64,000 bases of DNA from Armatimonadota bacterium (GTDB taxonomy: Bacteria; Armatimonadota; Fimbriimonadia; Fimbriimonadales; Fimbriimonadaceae): assembly GCA_016125185.1 (NCBI GenBank), contig WGMG01000006.1, positions 1,550,001-1,614,000 on the forward strand. The letters are read 5' to 3'. The position numbers and the translations under genes are program-made. The first letter of the stretch is position 1; every line of letters begins with the position of its first letter. The notes below the pieces were generated by a model. That model saw only the letters and a program-made list of their open reading frames with translations. It was not told where the DNA came from and ran no database searches. Below are positions 10,462-21,918 of the stretch, one piece after another.

Positions 10462-11027
10462 GAAGACGGGCTCAATAACTCGCGATAGAACTCGAGAGAC
10501 TTCGAAAGGTCGACTGATTCGTCCTCAAGGATGAAGCCATGCCGCACAATGTACAAACTCGACCAAACGTACTCGCCAGCATCCGAAACATAACCAGCCC
10601 GAACAGGATTATCGTTGAGGTAGCGAACCTTTTGCTCCAGGACTTCGTTGGTGAACAGAGGATTGCCTCGAAATGAGCGCTTCCAGAAGTTATTTCGTCC
10701 GAGTCCAGCCTGTTGATGAAGCTGCTCCCTCTCATGTGACGTTAGAAACGCCTTGAGCCTGTCAGAAGCATTCCCTTTGATTTCCCTGACCAAAGCCGAA
10801 ATCGTCTGAGATGCATCTGGACGGACGACCAAGTGAATATGGTGCGGCATCACCACATAGCCGAAGAGAGACGCTCGCCAACGCTTCCAATCCCGCAAGA
10901 GGGAAAGACACATCCGCGTCCGCATCTCTTCCCGAGCAAATAGATGCGCGAAATCGAGGCACGTAGCCGTAACGAAGCACAGTTGTCCCGGCCCCTTCGG
11001 ATTGACGTAGTGCTTATAGTCAGACAC
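10458..11027 (-). CDS. REP-associated tyrosine transposase (RAYT, Y1 / IS200-like)
   Basis: 189 residues, GTG start at 11027. The Y1 fold is shown by FVTATCL near residue 18, the metal-binding HUH-type motif MPHHIHLVV (His63 and His65), and the catalytic tyrosine region KVRYLNDNPVRAGYV (candidate Tyr136). RAYTs are single-copy domesticated relatives of IS200 transposases that cut and join REP hairpins. The gene is complete and free of frameshifts. Its stop lies within the left hairpin, and the right hairpin begins 13 bases before its start, so the unit is compact. Confidence 0.9.
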   Translation of the reverse strand: MSDYKHYVNPKGPGQLCFVTATCLDFAHLFAREEMRTRMCLSLLRDWKRWRASLFGYVVMPHHIHLVVRPDASQTISALVREIKGNASDRLKAFLTSHEREQLHQQAGLGRNNFWKRSFRGNPLFTNEVLEQKVRYLNDNPVRAGYVSDAGEYVWSSLYIVRHGFILEDESVDLSKSLEFYRELLSPSS

Positions 11028-11039
11028 CCAAAAGCAAGT

Positions 11040-11101
11040 TTAGCCTCCGTGTCGCGGCCTGGATTTGCAAAGACCCAAATATCTATTGACACGGAGGCAG
11101 C
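11040..11101. repeat. Right REP-like hairpin element
   Basis: GCCTCCGTGTC (11043-11053) pairs exactly with GACACGGAGGC (11088-11098), with a 34-base loop. Compared with the left copy, one base pair of the stem has changed from A-T to G-C on both strands, so pairing is preserved. It lies 16 bases downstream of the accA stop codon. Confidence 0.8.
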
Positions 11102-11116
11102 ATGGCAAACGGTAGC

Positions 11117-12094
11117 CTAAACCGAGTCGAACTGGCCCATTTTGCGGAACTTCGCGAATCGCGCTTCTCGAACCTGCTCCGGCGTCATCTTTTCCAATTC
11201 AGCCAAGTTCTTGGCAATCGCTTCCTTCACCGTCGCAAATGTCTCAATCGGGTTGCGATGCGCTCCACCGACCGGCTCCGGCAGAATGCCGTCGATGAGT
11301 CCGAATGAGTGCGCGCTTTCCGCCGTCAGCTTCAGCGCTCGCGCCGCTTCGGCGCCGCGCTCCGGCATTCGCCACAAGATCGCCGCGCAGCCTTCAGGCG
11401 GAATGACGCTGTAAACCGAGTATTGAAGCATCAGCACCTTCGACGAGGCCGCAATTCCGATCGCTCCGCCCGAGCCGCCCTCACCGATGACGACCGCGAT
11501 GGTCGGCACCGAAAGCTCGAACATCTTCATGATCGACGCGGCGATTGCTTCCGAAATCCCGCGGGACTCGCTTTCGACGCCTGGGTCAGCGGCGGGCGTA
11601 TCCACAAAGCTGATGACAGGCATGTTGAACCTTTCGGCCATCTCGAACAGACGGATCGCCTTGCGGTAGCCTTCGGGCTTGGCCATTGCGAAATTGCGGA
11701 ACTGGCGTTCCTGAATGTTGCGTCCCTTCTGGTGGCCAACGATCATCACCGGACGGCCGTCAAATGTCGCTGGACCGCCGATGATCGCATTGTCGGCGAA
11801 GCCGTTTCGGTCGCCCTGAAGCTCGACGAAATCTTGGAATAGCGCCGTCACGTAGTCAAGTGTGTAGGGTCGCTTTTCCGCCCGCGCGATCAGCACCTTC
11901 TCCCAGTCGCCCACGTTGGTGTACAGCGCCTTCAGGAACTTGTCGCGCCCGTCTTCCAGCTTCACGATCTGGTCTTCCAGCAACGCCTTGTCCGACTCGT
12001 TCTGCTCCTTCCGCGCTCGCTCTTTGGCGTTCACAATAAACTTTTCGAGCTCGGTCAGCTCGCTTTCCCACTCGTTGTGGTTCTTCGCGCTCAT
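11117..12094 (-). CDS. accA: Acetyl-CoA carboxylase carboxyltransferase subunit alpha
   Basis: 325 residues, the usual length. It carries the crotonase-type core: DFVELQGDR, GHQKGRNIQERQFRNFAMAKPEGYRKA, VDTPAADPGVESESRG and IGEGGSGGAIGI, all standard AccA signatures. With AccD it transfers the carboxyl group from carboxybiotin to acetyl-CoA, the first step of fatty acid synthesis, in the cytoplasm. Its start overlaps the accD stop by 4 bases (12091-12094), giving coupled 1:1 translation. Confidence 0.97.
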   Translation of the reverse strand: MSAKNHNEWESELTELEKFIVNAKERARKEQNESDKALLEDQIVKLEDGRDKFLKALYTNVGDWEKVLIARAEKRPYTLDYVTALFQDFVELQGDRNGFADNAIIGGPATFDGRPVMIVGHQKGRNIQERQFRNFAMAKPEGYRKAIRLFEMAERFNMPVISFVDTPAADPGVESESRGISEAIAASIMKMFELSVPTIAVVIGEGGSGGAIGIAASSKVLMLQYSVYSVIPPEGCAAILWRMPERGAEAARALKLTAESAHSFGLIDGILPEPVGGAHRNPIETFATVKEAIAKNLAELEKMTPEQVREARFAKFRKMGQFDSV

Positions 12095-12891
12095 GCCTTC
12101 CCTCCTACCAAGTGGCCACCCAGCGTCTTAACCAGCGAACCGAGCGTGTTTCGCATGTCCTTGCGCGCGACGATCGCGTCGATCATGCCGTGCTTCAGGC
12201 AGAATTCTGCCGTCTGGAAGTCGTCGGGCACCTTGCTCACGCCCGCTTGCTTGGCGACCCGCGCTCCGGCAAAGCCGACCAGCGACTTTGGCTCAGCGAC
12301 AATCACATCGGCGACCGATGCATAGGAAGCAAGCACGCCTGCCATCGTGGGGTCGGTAAAAACCGAAATGTAGGGGACGCCTGCCTCGCGGCACTGCTGA
12401 ACGGCGGCCGTCGTCTTCGCCATCTGCATCAGCGAGAGAATTCCTTCCTGCATGCGTGCGCCACCGGAGGCGCAAAAGATGATCGCGGGCATGCCTTCCA
12501 TCGCCGCCCGTTCCAGGCATCGCGTGATCTTTTCGCCCGCTACCGATCCCATCGAGCCGCCCATGAACGAAAAGTCGGCGATAGCGATGCTCACTGGCTG
12601 GTCCATCAACTTGGCTCGCCCGCCCGTGATCGAGTCGAATCTGCCGGTCTTTTGCTCAGCAAGGTGAAGCTTGTCGATGTAATCGGGAAAGTCGAGCGGA
12701 TTCCCGCTTCGGAGCTCGGTGTCCAGCTCCTCAAATGAGTCGGCATCAAAGGTCCAACGGAGGCGATCCTCAGCCGAAATTCGGTGATGATGTCCGCAGT
12801 AAGGACAGACACGAAGGTTCTGTTCAAAATCGACGGAAAAGATGATCTTCTTGCACGATTGGCACTGCAAAAAGGCCTCAGACTGCTTCAT
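12091..12891 (-). CDS. accD: Acetyl-CoA carboxylase carboxyltransferase subunit beta
   Basis: 266 residues from the ATG at 12891; an in-frame GTG at 12933 would add 14 residues with no family likeness. The N-terminal C4 zinc ribbon (CQSCKK...CPYCGHH) and the carboxyltransferase core (SIAIADFSFMGGSMGSVAGEK, SGGARMQEGILSLMQMAKT, AGARVAKQ) are clear. The zinc ribbon binds acetyl-CoA-site or RNA elements in other bacteria. It is the first gene of an accD-accA pair. The start choice is uncertain. Confidence 0.95.
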   Translation of the reverse strand: MKQSEAFLQCQSCKKIIFSVDFEQNLRVCPYCGHHHRISAEDRLRWTFDADSFEELDTELRSGNPLDFPDYIDKLHLAEQKTGRFDSITGGRAKLMDQPVSIAIADFSFMGGSMGSVAGEKITRCLERAAMEGMPAIIFCASGGARMQEGILSLMQMAKTTAAVQQCREAGVPYISVFTDPTMAGVLASYASVADVIVAEPKSLVGFAGARVAKQAGVSKVPDDFQTAEFCLKHGMIDAIVARKDMRNTLGSLVKTLGGHLVGGKA

Positions 12892-13018
12892 TCCCTTCGC
12901 GCTCAACCCGGATATGGTACCACTTTCAGGCACCCTGCCGTTCCCGGACCCATTCCTTGTTATCCACAGAATCCCTTCCTCCCAGGAGAGGAAAGGCCCA
13001 GGAATGGAAGGGCAAGAT

Positions 13019-13884
13019 TCAGGAACTTAGAGGCGCTTTGCGGTCCCGATACCGCTCCATATTGTCCACAAAAAGGAACTGGTGCGCTGCTCCCGCCAGT
13101 TCGCCAAATCGATCACGAAAATCCCCTGCCGCGGTCTCGTATCGGCTCTCCGTCAGGCTCGTTCCTGCCCATTGCGGGTAGTACAGACGCGTCATCACCT
13201 GCCAGATATGGGTGTCTATCGGCACCGACTCGCCATAGTCCAAGGCGAACAGACAAATGCAGTCAGCCAGCTTTCGACCAACGCCCGGCAATGCAAGCAA
13301 CTCTTGACGAGCCACCGAAAACTCGGCACTCGCCAACTCGTCCAGAAAGGCTTCGCCGCCCCGACCCGCCAAGGTCGCCGCAACTCGCGGAATCGTCGCC
13401 CCTCGGTACCCAAAACCAGTTTCCCGAAGCTCTTGCTCAGTCACGCTCGCGATCCGGGCTACCGACGGAAAACCCGCGTCGCCATACGAAGCCAGCTTCC
13501 ACACCATCGAGGTGATGCGCGAAACATGGTTGTTCGCCGAGCACAAAAAGCTGAACAGCATCTCGACCCGGCTATGAGGACGCATCAGCCTGAGCCCCAC
13601 CCGGTCTCGGCAAAACGGCTCCAACTCAGGTCCAATCGCCAGAATCCGCTTGATAGTCTCGTCGTGGCGAACTTCCAACCGAAACAACCGTCGGAACACG
13701 TCTTCCGGCTGGTTTCCTTCGACTTCAAAACTCGCAGGTCCCGAGTATCGAACTCGGAAATGGTGGTCCCCGTCGAGAATCTCCCAGCCGCCATCGAGCA
13801 CCAGCCAACGGAACATTTGCCCGCTCCGCGCGATGCGATCCATGTCAACGGGCCCGTCCTCAAATGTGACGGTGAAGCGATGCA

Positions 13885-13885
<1 letters not shown>
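13019..13885 (-). CDS. 8-oxoguanine DNA glycosylase / AP lyase, OGG1 type
   Basis: 288 residues. An N-terminal OGG_N domain (SGQMFRW at 21-27) precedes the HhH-GPD domain. CSANNHVSRI at 115-124 matches the OGG1 lesion-pocket motif. The HhH loop LPGVGRKLADCI carries the Schiff-base Lys205, and VPIDTHIWQV the catalytic Asp224. The enzyme should remove 8-oxoguanine paired with C and nick the strand. OGG1-type rather than MutM-type is less common in bacteria. GTG start, overlapping the ligA stop by one base; the last three residues of the C-terminus are unremarkable. Confidence 0.9.
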
Positions 13886-15918
<2,033 letters not shown>

Positions 15919-15922
15919 TTAC

Positions 15923-16420
15923 TCAGTCTCGATGGGCCAATTCGAACACTTTCGATTGAACAAAGATCGGGACTTGGAAGCGCACTGCAAGCGCAATGGC
16001 GTCCGACGGGCGGGAGTCGAGAATGACTTCGTTTCCACCCTGGCGCATATGGATTTTGGCGTAGTAAATGTCTCGCCAAAGATCGTCGATGACAACCCGT
16101 TCAACCGTCGCGCCGAGCTTTTCGATGGAAGTCTTCAGCAGGTCGTGGGTCATGGGACGATCCGGAGTTTCCTGTTCCAACGGATCGAGGATCGCCTTGG
16201 CTTCGGGAAAACCGATGCTGATCGGCAGTCGCTTCTCGCCGTCCGTCAGGAAGATAAATCGATGCGGATGTCGGTCGACATCCATCTCATAGATACCTTC
16301 GATCTGAACTTCGACTGGCTCCATGTCATCCATGTCGATGTCGTCGAACTCCTCCTCGGGAAAAAACGCCGGAGGCTGGTGCAGTCTCTCATCCATAGAA
16401 CCATCGAATTCTTCAGACAT
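15923..16420 (-). CDS. Bifunctional nuclease family protein (DUF151 / BFN domain)
   Basis: 165 residues. After an acidic 40-residue N-terminus comes the BFN domain: RLPISIGFPEAKAIL, PMTHDLLKTSIEKLGATVERVVIDDL, and DSRPSDAIALAVRFQVPIFV, the standard signature with SRPSDA. Plant and Thermotoga relatives have been studied as nucleases or for structure only; the bacterial role is not settled. GGGAGAG ahead of the ATG is a good Shine-Dalgarno. It lies 13 bases downstream-facing from ligA, between replication and repair genes. Confidence 0.9.
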   Translation of the reverse strand: MSEEFDGSMDERLHQPPAFFPEEEFDDIDMDDMEPVEVQIEGIYEMDVDRHPHRFIFLTDGEKRLPISIGFPEAKAILDPLEQETPDRPMTHDLLKTSIEKLGATVERVVIDDLWRDIYYAKIHMRQGGNEVILDSRPSDAIALAVRFQVPIFVQSKVFELAHRD

Positions 16421-16448
16421 TGTTCTCTCCCAGGTAGCTTCTCCTATT

Positions 16449-17513
16449 TTATGCTCTTTTTGCTCGGAGTGTATTGCTTAAATCAAAAACTAGCCGTTCA
16501 ATCGTGTCCATGGGGCTTAAGGAGGTTCCGAGCCCCTTCAGGGCGGCGTCCGCCTTCGATAAGTGCTCCATCGCTTCGACGACCTGCCCAAGCGAAAGAT
16601 TCTGGGCCGCGCGCATCACCGAGCCCTGCACGAAGGGCCGCTCGGAGCCCAAGTTCGGCTTCGACGGGAACTGGGCGCGGACCTCGCTCGGGGCCGACTC
16701 CGGTCGGCACCCACTCTCCACGCAGACTCGACCCTGATAAAGCAGTTTGAGTTGCCGCGAGATGAGCGGAAAAAGCTGAGAGAAGACCACGTCTTCGACC
16801 TTATTTTTGCTCCCCACCACGATCTGCAACTGACGCAGAGATTCCTGCACGTTGCCCGATGTGAGAGCGTCGATCATTCGCCACACGTTCCACTCGCGCG
16901 ATGCGACGACGACCGACTTGATCGAGTGTTCCGAGATCGTCTCCTCCTCGCTGTACAAAAAGACCTTGTCGAGCTCTTCCATTGCGTAGGAATAGCTTCC
17001 GCCAGTCATTTCCACCAACAGGTCGAGGGTCCCCGGCTGAATCTTTCGCCCGCGCTTCAGAATCTCCTGTCGAAGCATGTCCGACGTCTTTTTGGGGTCG
17101 GCGTCAAACTTCGCCACGGTCCCCCCCGCTGAAGTCACGAGCCTTTCCAGCGATGCCTTGCGGCTGCCACCGGCCTGCCGCTGATCCTCGCCTTCGTTGC
17201 TGTGAACCAAAATCAGAAGCGCCGTTTCGGGCAGAGCCTGCAACGGCGCGGTCGGAATATCGTCGGCCTTCAGTTTCTGGGCGTTGCGGACAATGACTGT
17301 ACGCTTTGATGCCAAAAAGGGGAAAGTCCCAACCGAGGCCAGCCAGTCGCCAGGTTGTGAGCTATCGGCCTGAAACTCTTCCAGGTCATAGTCGTCTTTT
17401 TGCAGTCCAGCATGCTCCAACATGTCGTCGATGGCCGCGCGTAGAAGAACAGGCTCGTTCCCCGAAAGGAGGACGACGCGACTTTGGACGGCTTTGGCTA
17501 CGTTGAAACTCAT
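16449..17513 (-). CDS. holA: DNA polymerase III subunit delta
   Basis: 354 residues. The clamp-loader delta layout is visible: VVLLSGNEPVLLRAAIDDML at the N-terminus (non-ATP-binding P-loop relic), FPFLASKRTVIVRNAQKL, and LLVEMTGGSYSYAMEELDKV in the middle, then the C-terminal collar domain. Its role is to open the beta clamp and load it on DNA. There is about a 25-residue insertion rich in Pro/Glu near residues 263-290. The start overlaps the end of the transglutaminase gene by 4 bases, so it is translated from the same transcript. Confidence 0.92.
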   Translation of the reverse strand: MSFNVAKAVQSRVVLLSGNEPVLLRAAIDDMLEHAGLQKDDYDLEEFQADSSQPGDWLASVGTFPFLASKRTVIVRNAQKLKADDIPTAPLQALPETALLILVHSNEGEDQRQAGGSRKASLERLVTSAGGTVAKFDADPKKTSDMLRQEILKRGRKIQPGTLDLLVEMTGGSYSYAMEELDKVFLYSEEETISEHSIKSVVVASREWNVWRMIDALTSGNVQESLRQLQIVVGSKNKVEDVVFSQLFPLISRQLKLLYQGRVCVESGCRPESAPSEVRAQFPSKPNLGSERPFVQGSVMRAAQNLSLGQVVEAMEHLSKADAALKGLGTSLSPMDTIERLVFDLSNTLRAKRA

Positions 17514-19612
17514 GCGGATTTCGGCATCTTGATCAGCCGATTCCTAAAGTCTTGCACGGAAGTGCGAGCGCTTTCAACATCCGTTTGGTTCACTTCAATC
17601 GGACCGAACATCACATTCGTAAAAGTCGTGCCGATCTCGAACGCCGACTCCTTCAGTTCACCAAGCTGGTCGCCAACTCGCCGCAGGTACTCGTTCGTCG
17701 TTTCACTCAAGAGGCGTCGGTGCCCTGTGTATTTCCAAATCGCGGCGATAAACTTCACATACTCCAGGTCGAGCTCATTTCGAATCATGGACGCGGTCTT
17801 GGGTAACCGCCGCATGCGGATGAACACCACGATGCCGGTCACGATCGCACCGATGATCAGGAAGTTCAAAACCATGCCTATCGTTCGCAAGATCGCGGCG
17901 GTATCCGTCGGCTTGTTGTCCTTTGGGCCGCCGCCCGGTACTACTTCGGCTCCTGCAGTTGCATCGAACGGCACCCAGCCAATATCCTCGAAATACAGTT
18001 CCGCCCACGCGTGGCGGTCGCTTTCCAACAGCGTCTGCGTTCCCTGCGAATTGCGGTTAACCGGATCGACCAGATAACCGACGCAATACCGAGCCGGAAT
18101 GCGAGCCGACCGCGCCATCTCGACCATGGCGGTAGCAAAAATATCGCAATAACCTTCGTGGCTCTTGAACAGCGCGTACTCTGCCGCGTCCTGATCGCTC
18201 GGCGTCGCCTCGGCGCGCATGTTATATTTGATGCGCGACGAAATCTCGTGCTGGATCGCCATCGCCTTATCTAAGTCGCCATGCAGCCCCTTTGTCACCT
18301 GGGCGGTTAGGTCGCGAATGCCGCCCGAGGGCGGGGTCGGATCGAAATAAGAATTCAGCCATGTATCGATCACATCCGGGACTGACGAGCCACTTTTCAG
18401 TTCGGGAACCTTGTCATATGTCAGCGTGCCATCGTAGCGATCCGCCGAATTCAACTGCATGTTGATCGTCGAATTATCGATGGGGCGCCCACAGGAGAAG
18501 TTGGGATCGTTCCCCGCTTGCAAGATTTCCCGAGTAGGCAGCAGGGCCGTGATCTTCAGCACTTGGCTACGGTAATCGTCCCAATACTGGCCCGATTTCT
18601 TGTTTGGATACTTAAAGTGTTCGGCCGCTGGTTGAGGTTCAGGCTCCAGATATCCGCCCGAAATTCGGTCGACGAAGGTTCCGCCCCCCGGGTCGCGATT
18701 CGACCAAGATTTGCCCGACCACAGGTTGTAAGTCGCTACCCGCAGGTAGTCCGGGATGTCTCCCCGCAGTTCAAAGTAAGGGGTGTCGCTCAGCGAGACT
18801 GGTCCGGTGCCCACCGCGGTAGAATTCGGAATCTCTTGCGAAGACGACGTGTTGTTTGGTGTCCGCAAGCGAGGAGATCGAACGCTCACAATGCCGGCCA
18901 GCGGCTTTGCCGTCGCTTGGATGACCGGCGCACCAAGCAGACTCAAAACGACGATGACAAGAGCGCTTCCCAGGGCCCACTCGGCCCCCGCTGCCCATCG
19001 CCAAGGCCCTTCGCGAAGGGACATCGATTGCTCGGAAGGTGAGAGGTGCATCCCTTGCCCAAGTCGGAAGAATCCCGAATCGACGGCCCGATTCTGCATG
19101 TCTCGCCCATGGGCGCGAGCAAACAGCGTCGCGAAGCAGATCAGGAATAGGAAGAAGAAAAAGACGACGTATCGGAACGTGTCGTAACACCCGACAAACC
19201 CGAAGATGGCGACCGCCGGAATGGACTGGAAGACGATGGTCCCGTCCCGCCAGCAGAAAAAAGAACCGAAGATGGTCATCCAGAGGAGCCATGACGACGG
19301 AGCAAGCTCAGGCGGAAAGGTGTCCTCTGGAAAGATGCTGATGTTGATACTTCTGGCCGCGACCACCGCCCCCCAGGCCACGACAGCGTAGAGGATGCCG
19401 TCGATCTTTACGAACCAGAACTTCTCGAACTTCGACCGAATGAGGAAGCTCAAAAGCACGCCGATCGACACGCCGACCACGCCGACCAGCGACACATAAT
19501 TCGACGCCACGGCTTGGCCGCACGAGAACACGGCAAATACGCTGGTCAGCCAGCACAAAAGGTAGTCGATCCAGTTCGCCTTGCTGGTGTCTTGCCAAGC
19601 GTTCGCCTTCAC
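17510..19612 (-). CDS. Membrane transglutaminase-like protein (TgpA type)
   Basis: 700 residues. Six or so membrane helices occupy about 13-240, followed by a large outside domain with a transglutaminase core: HEGYCDIFATAMVEMARSA (Cys489), SDRHAWAELYFED (His534) and GWVPFDAT (Asp550), a complete Cys-His-Asp triad. A further membrane helix lies near 580, then a cytoplasmic tail. TgpA-like proteins occur with DUF58 and MoxR genes; their exact substrate is unknown. Both ends overlap neighbours by 4 bases, so it belongs to a tightly coupled operon. Confidence 0.9.
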   Translation of the reverse strand: MKANAWQDTSKANWIDYLLCWLTSVFAVFSCGQAVASNYVSLVGVVGVSIGVLLSFLIRSKFEKFWFVKIDGILYAVVAWGAVVAARSINISIFPEDTFPPELAPSSWLLWMTIFGSFFCWRDGTIVFQSIPAVAIFGFVGCYDTFRYVVFFFFLFLICFATLFARAHGRDMQNRAVDSGFFRLGQGMHLSPSEQSMSLREGPWRWAAGAEWALGSALVIVVLSLLGAPVIQATAKPLAGIVSVRSPRLRTPNNTSSSQEIPNSTAVGTGPVSLSDTPYFELRGDIPDYLRVATYNLWSGKSWSNRDPGGGTFVDRISGGYLEPEPQPAAEHFKYPNKKSGQYWDDYRSQVLKITALLPTREILQAGNDPNFSCGRPIDNSTINMQLNSADRYDGTLTYDKVPELKSGSSVPDVIDTWLNSYFDPTPPSGGIRDLTAQVTKGLHGDLDKAMAIQHEISSRIKYNMRAEATPSDQDAAEYALFKSHEGYCDIFATAMVEMARSARIPARYCVGYLVDPVNRNSQGTQTLLESDRHAWAELYFEDIGWVPFDATAGAEVVPGGGPKDNKPTDTAAILRTIGMVLNFLIIGAIVTGIVVFIRMRRLPKTASMIRNELDLEYVKFIAAIWKYTGHRRLLSETTNEYLRRVGDQLGELKESAFEIGTTFTNVMFGPIEVNQTDVESARTSVQDFRNRLIKMPKSA

Positions 19613-20787
19613 TGACCAACCTCCGGCATCTGCAAAACCAATGCGCCTCGCTGGCGGTAGCTTTCGTTCATCAGCGAGGCCGATTCGCTCACTCGTTTCG
19701 GGTCGAACGCCGTCGCATCGTAGGTCAGGACCACGACCGGATACCGGCCGCGGACTCGGTCGAGGGCCGTCAACAGCGAGCCATCGTCGATGGCCGCCAT
19801 CACGTAAAAAGTCGTTCCGGCATCAACTTGCGCGGTCGCATCCAAAAGGTCGCCGCCGATCGTGTCGATCTCGTCCGCCATCGCGGTTCCCAGCGCGAGC
19901 GCAATGTCTTCGCGGCGCTCGGCCTCGCCTCGAACCGAGGATTTCTCTTCAAACTGAGGGAAGCTGATCTTCACGCCCTGCCGCAAAAGCTGTTCGGTCA
20001 GGTAGAGCGCATGTCCCGCCATCGCGTCAAAACTCGTGACGTTGCCTTTGCCCACGTCGGTGCCACGCGTCCGCTGAAGTAGAAACGCCGCCGCCCCTTG
20101 CGACCCGGCCTGAAACTCCTTCACCTGCAATGTTCCTGTGCGGGCACTGCTTCGCCAGTGAACGTGGCGGAGCGAGTCACCTGACACATACTCGCGAATG
20201 CCGCGTGGCTCGATACCTGCGCCCGACGCCTGGCCGCTCATCGCCTCGTTGATGCCCCAACCCGCTGAACTTGGAAGCTCAACGGAAACCGGAATCGGCG
20301 TTGGAACCACGATGATCTCGGTCGGCTCGGTCTCGTAGTTGACGGTTCGCGTAGTTAGGCCGAGCGCATCCGTCGCCGTCACCTTGATGTTCTTCCAGCG
20401 GAAGCGCCCGCGTTTCAAGGGCCGAAATTGGTAAATCGTTCGCACTGGTAAGTCGAAGGCCGGAGCCACAGGCAGACTCGGCCCGACTTCCGAACTCTTC
20501 AGTCGATCTGGCAAATGGTCCTCGACCGTTACCAAAGGGCGCTTGATCTTGCGCTCGCTCCACAAAACGACCTCAATGGTCACCAATTCGCCAACGTGCA
20601 CGCTCTTCGGCGCGATCCGTTCAATGCGAAGGGCTCGTGTCGCCAAGATGGATTGCAGGTTGCAGGCGATGATTGTTGCGATGAGCGCAAAGCTCATATA
20701 GAACAGCGACGGCGCGTTGATCAGCACCGCGACGACCCCTAAAAAGAGGGAGCAAACCGTGAGCGCTGTACCTGCAACCTTTCGCAA
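19609..20787 (-). CDS. DUF58 domain protein
   Basis: 392 residues. Two N-terminal membrane segments (about 5-50), a beta-rich middle part, and the DUF58 signature RGIREYVSGDSLRHVHWRSSARTGTLQVKEF split across residues 200-225 region. The rest resembles a vWA-like fold. DUF58 proteins work with MoxR AAA+ ATPases in membrane-linked processes, possibly as metal- or partner-binding chaperones. It starts 4 bases after the MoxR stop and overlaps the transglutaminase start. Confidence 0.88.
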   Translation of the reverse strand: MRKVAGTALTVCSLFLGVVAVLINAPSLFYMSFALIATIIACNLQSILATRALRIERIAPKSVHVGELVTIEVVLWSERKIKRPLVTVEDHLPDRLKSSEVGPSLPVAPAFDLPVRTIYQFRPLKRGRFRWKNIKVTATDALGLTTRTVNYETEPTEIIVVPTPIPVSVELPSSAGWGINEAMSGQASGAGIEPRGIREYVSGDSLRHVHWRSSARTGTLQVKEFQAGSQGAAAFLLQRTRGTDVGKGNVTSFDAMAGHALYLTEQLLRQGVKISFPQFEEKSSVRGEAERREDIALALGTAMADEIDTIGGDLLDATAQVDAGTTFYVMAAIDDGSLLTALDRVRGRYPVVVLTYDATAFDPKRVSESASLMNESYRQRGALVLQMPEVGQ

Positions 20788-20791
20788 CGAA

Positions 20792-21742
20792 CTACCCCAC
20801 CGGCAATGGCGCCGTCACCGTATCGACGATCTGGCTGACCACGTCGCTGGAGTCGAAGCCTTTCGAGCGGAGCTCGGCCCGGGTCATCACGCGATGTCCG
20901 AGAACAAATGGAGCCACCTGCTTTACATCGTCCGGTCGAACCGTGTTCGAACCGCTGATGGCGGCTTTGGCTTGGCTCGCCCGCATCAGGTGGAGGGTGG
21001 CACGCGGCGAAGCGCCAAGAACCAACTGGTTCGAGGTTCGCGTGGCTCGAACGATGTCGACGATGTAGTCCTTGATCATGTCGTGGACGAACGTGTCGCG
21101 AATGTCGTTCTGAGTCTCTCGCAGTTCATCCTGCGAGATCACGGCCTGCAAGTGGTCGATGGGTCGAGAAACCTGTTGGTCGGTGAGGACCTGCCTTTCC
21201 GCGTCGCGGTCGGGATAGCCAAGCGATATTCGCGCGAAAAACCGGTCGAGCTGGGCTTCCGGGAGCGGGAAGGTGCCCGTCATCTCCACCGAGTTCTGGG
21301 TCGCGATGACGAAGAATGGTCGCGGCAGTCGGCGCGTTTCGCCGTCGGTTGAGACCTGTCCTTCTTCCATCGCTTCCAAGAGCGCGGACTGGGTCTTCGG
21401 CGTCGCACGATTGATTTCGTCGGCCAACACCACGTTCGCGAACAGCGGTCCTGGGCGGAACGAAAACTCGGCGTCGCGTTGGTTATAAATCGAACTTCCC
21501 GTGATGTCCGCGGGCAAAAGGTCGGGCGTAAACTGAACTCGGCGGAAGTCTCCACCGATCGTGATCGCCAACGCCTTCGCCAGCGTGGTCTTACCGACGC
21601 CTGGAACGTCCTCGATCAGCAGATGGCCTTCGCAGAGCAAGGTGACGACGGCCATTTCGACCGCGTCGCGCTTACCCACGACCGCGCGTTCAACTTCATT
21701 GACAATCCGACGAGCAACATCCCCTATTCTTTGATTCGCCAC
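20792..21742 (-). CDS. MoxR-family AAA+ ATPase
   Basis: 316 residues, GTG start. Walker A (EDVPGVGKTTLAKAL, Lys51), Walker B (VVLADEIN, Asp108-Glu109) and sensor 1 (FFVIATQNSVEM) are intact. The lid domain is at the C-terminus (GASPRATLHLMRASQAKA). MoxR ATPases are chaperones that act with DUF58/vWA proteins. It is the first gene of the operon MoxR - DUF58 - transglutaminase - holA. Confidence 0.95.
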   Translation of the reverse strand: MANQRIGDVARRIVNEVERAVVGKRDAVEMAVVTLLCEGHLLIEDVPGVGKTTLAKALAITIGGDFRRVQFTPDLLPADITGSSIYNQRDAEFSFRPGPLFANVVLADEINRATPKTQSALLEAMEEGQVSTDGETRRLPRPFFVIATQNSVEMTGTFPLPEAQLDRFFARISLGYPDRDAERQVLTDQQVSRPIDHLQAVISQDELRETQNDIRDTFVHDMIKDYIVDIVRATRTSNQLVLGASPRATLHLMRASQAKAAISGSNTVRPDDVKQVAPFVLGHRVMTRAELRSKGFDSSDVVSQIVDTVTAPLPVG

Positions 21743-21918
21743 GAACCCCTGGTACCTCTCCGTAATCTTGCTTGTGAATGATTACGTTCTAAATTTAGAC
21801 ACCGTTATGCCTACTAAGGATACAACTACGAGTTTTTTGTCCAATAGGTGCCCGTCAAACGTTCTCCATTGCCGAGACTTCGTGCCCGCTCCGGCCTCAA
21901 AATGCTAAACTTTTCCGC

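Larger units (their letters stand above)
10398..11101 (-). mobile_element. REP-associated transposase unit
   Basis: A 704-bp unit made of one RAYT gene and two hairpin elements in inverted orientation. IS200/IS605-like and RAYT systems act on hairpin ends in single-stranded DNA and make no target duplication; none is visible here. The unit sits between the oxidoreductase gene and the end of accA, where the right hairpin may also work as a terminator. Confidence 0.7.

Noticed and set aside
10398-11101. A CRISPR-like or ordinary IS element with target duplication
   Set aside because: Only two inverted hairpins, no direct repeats with spacers, and no target duplication; the transposase is a RAYT.
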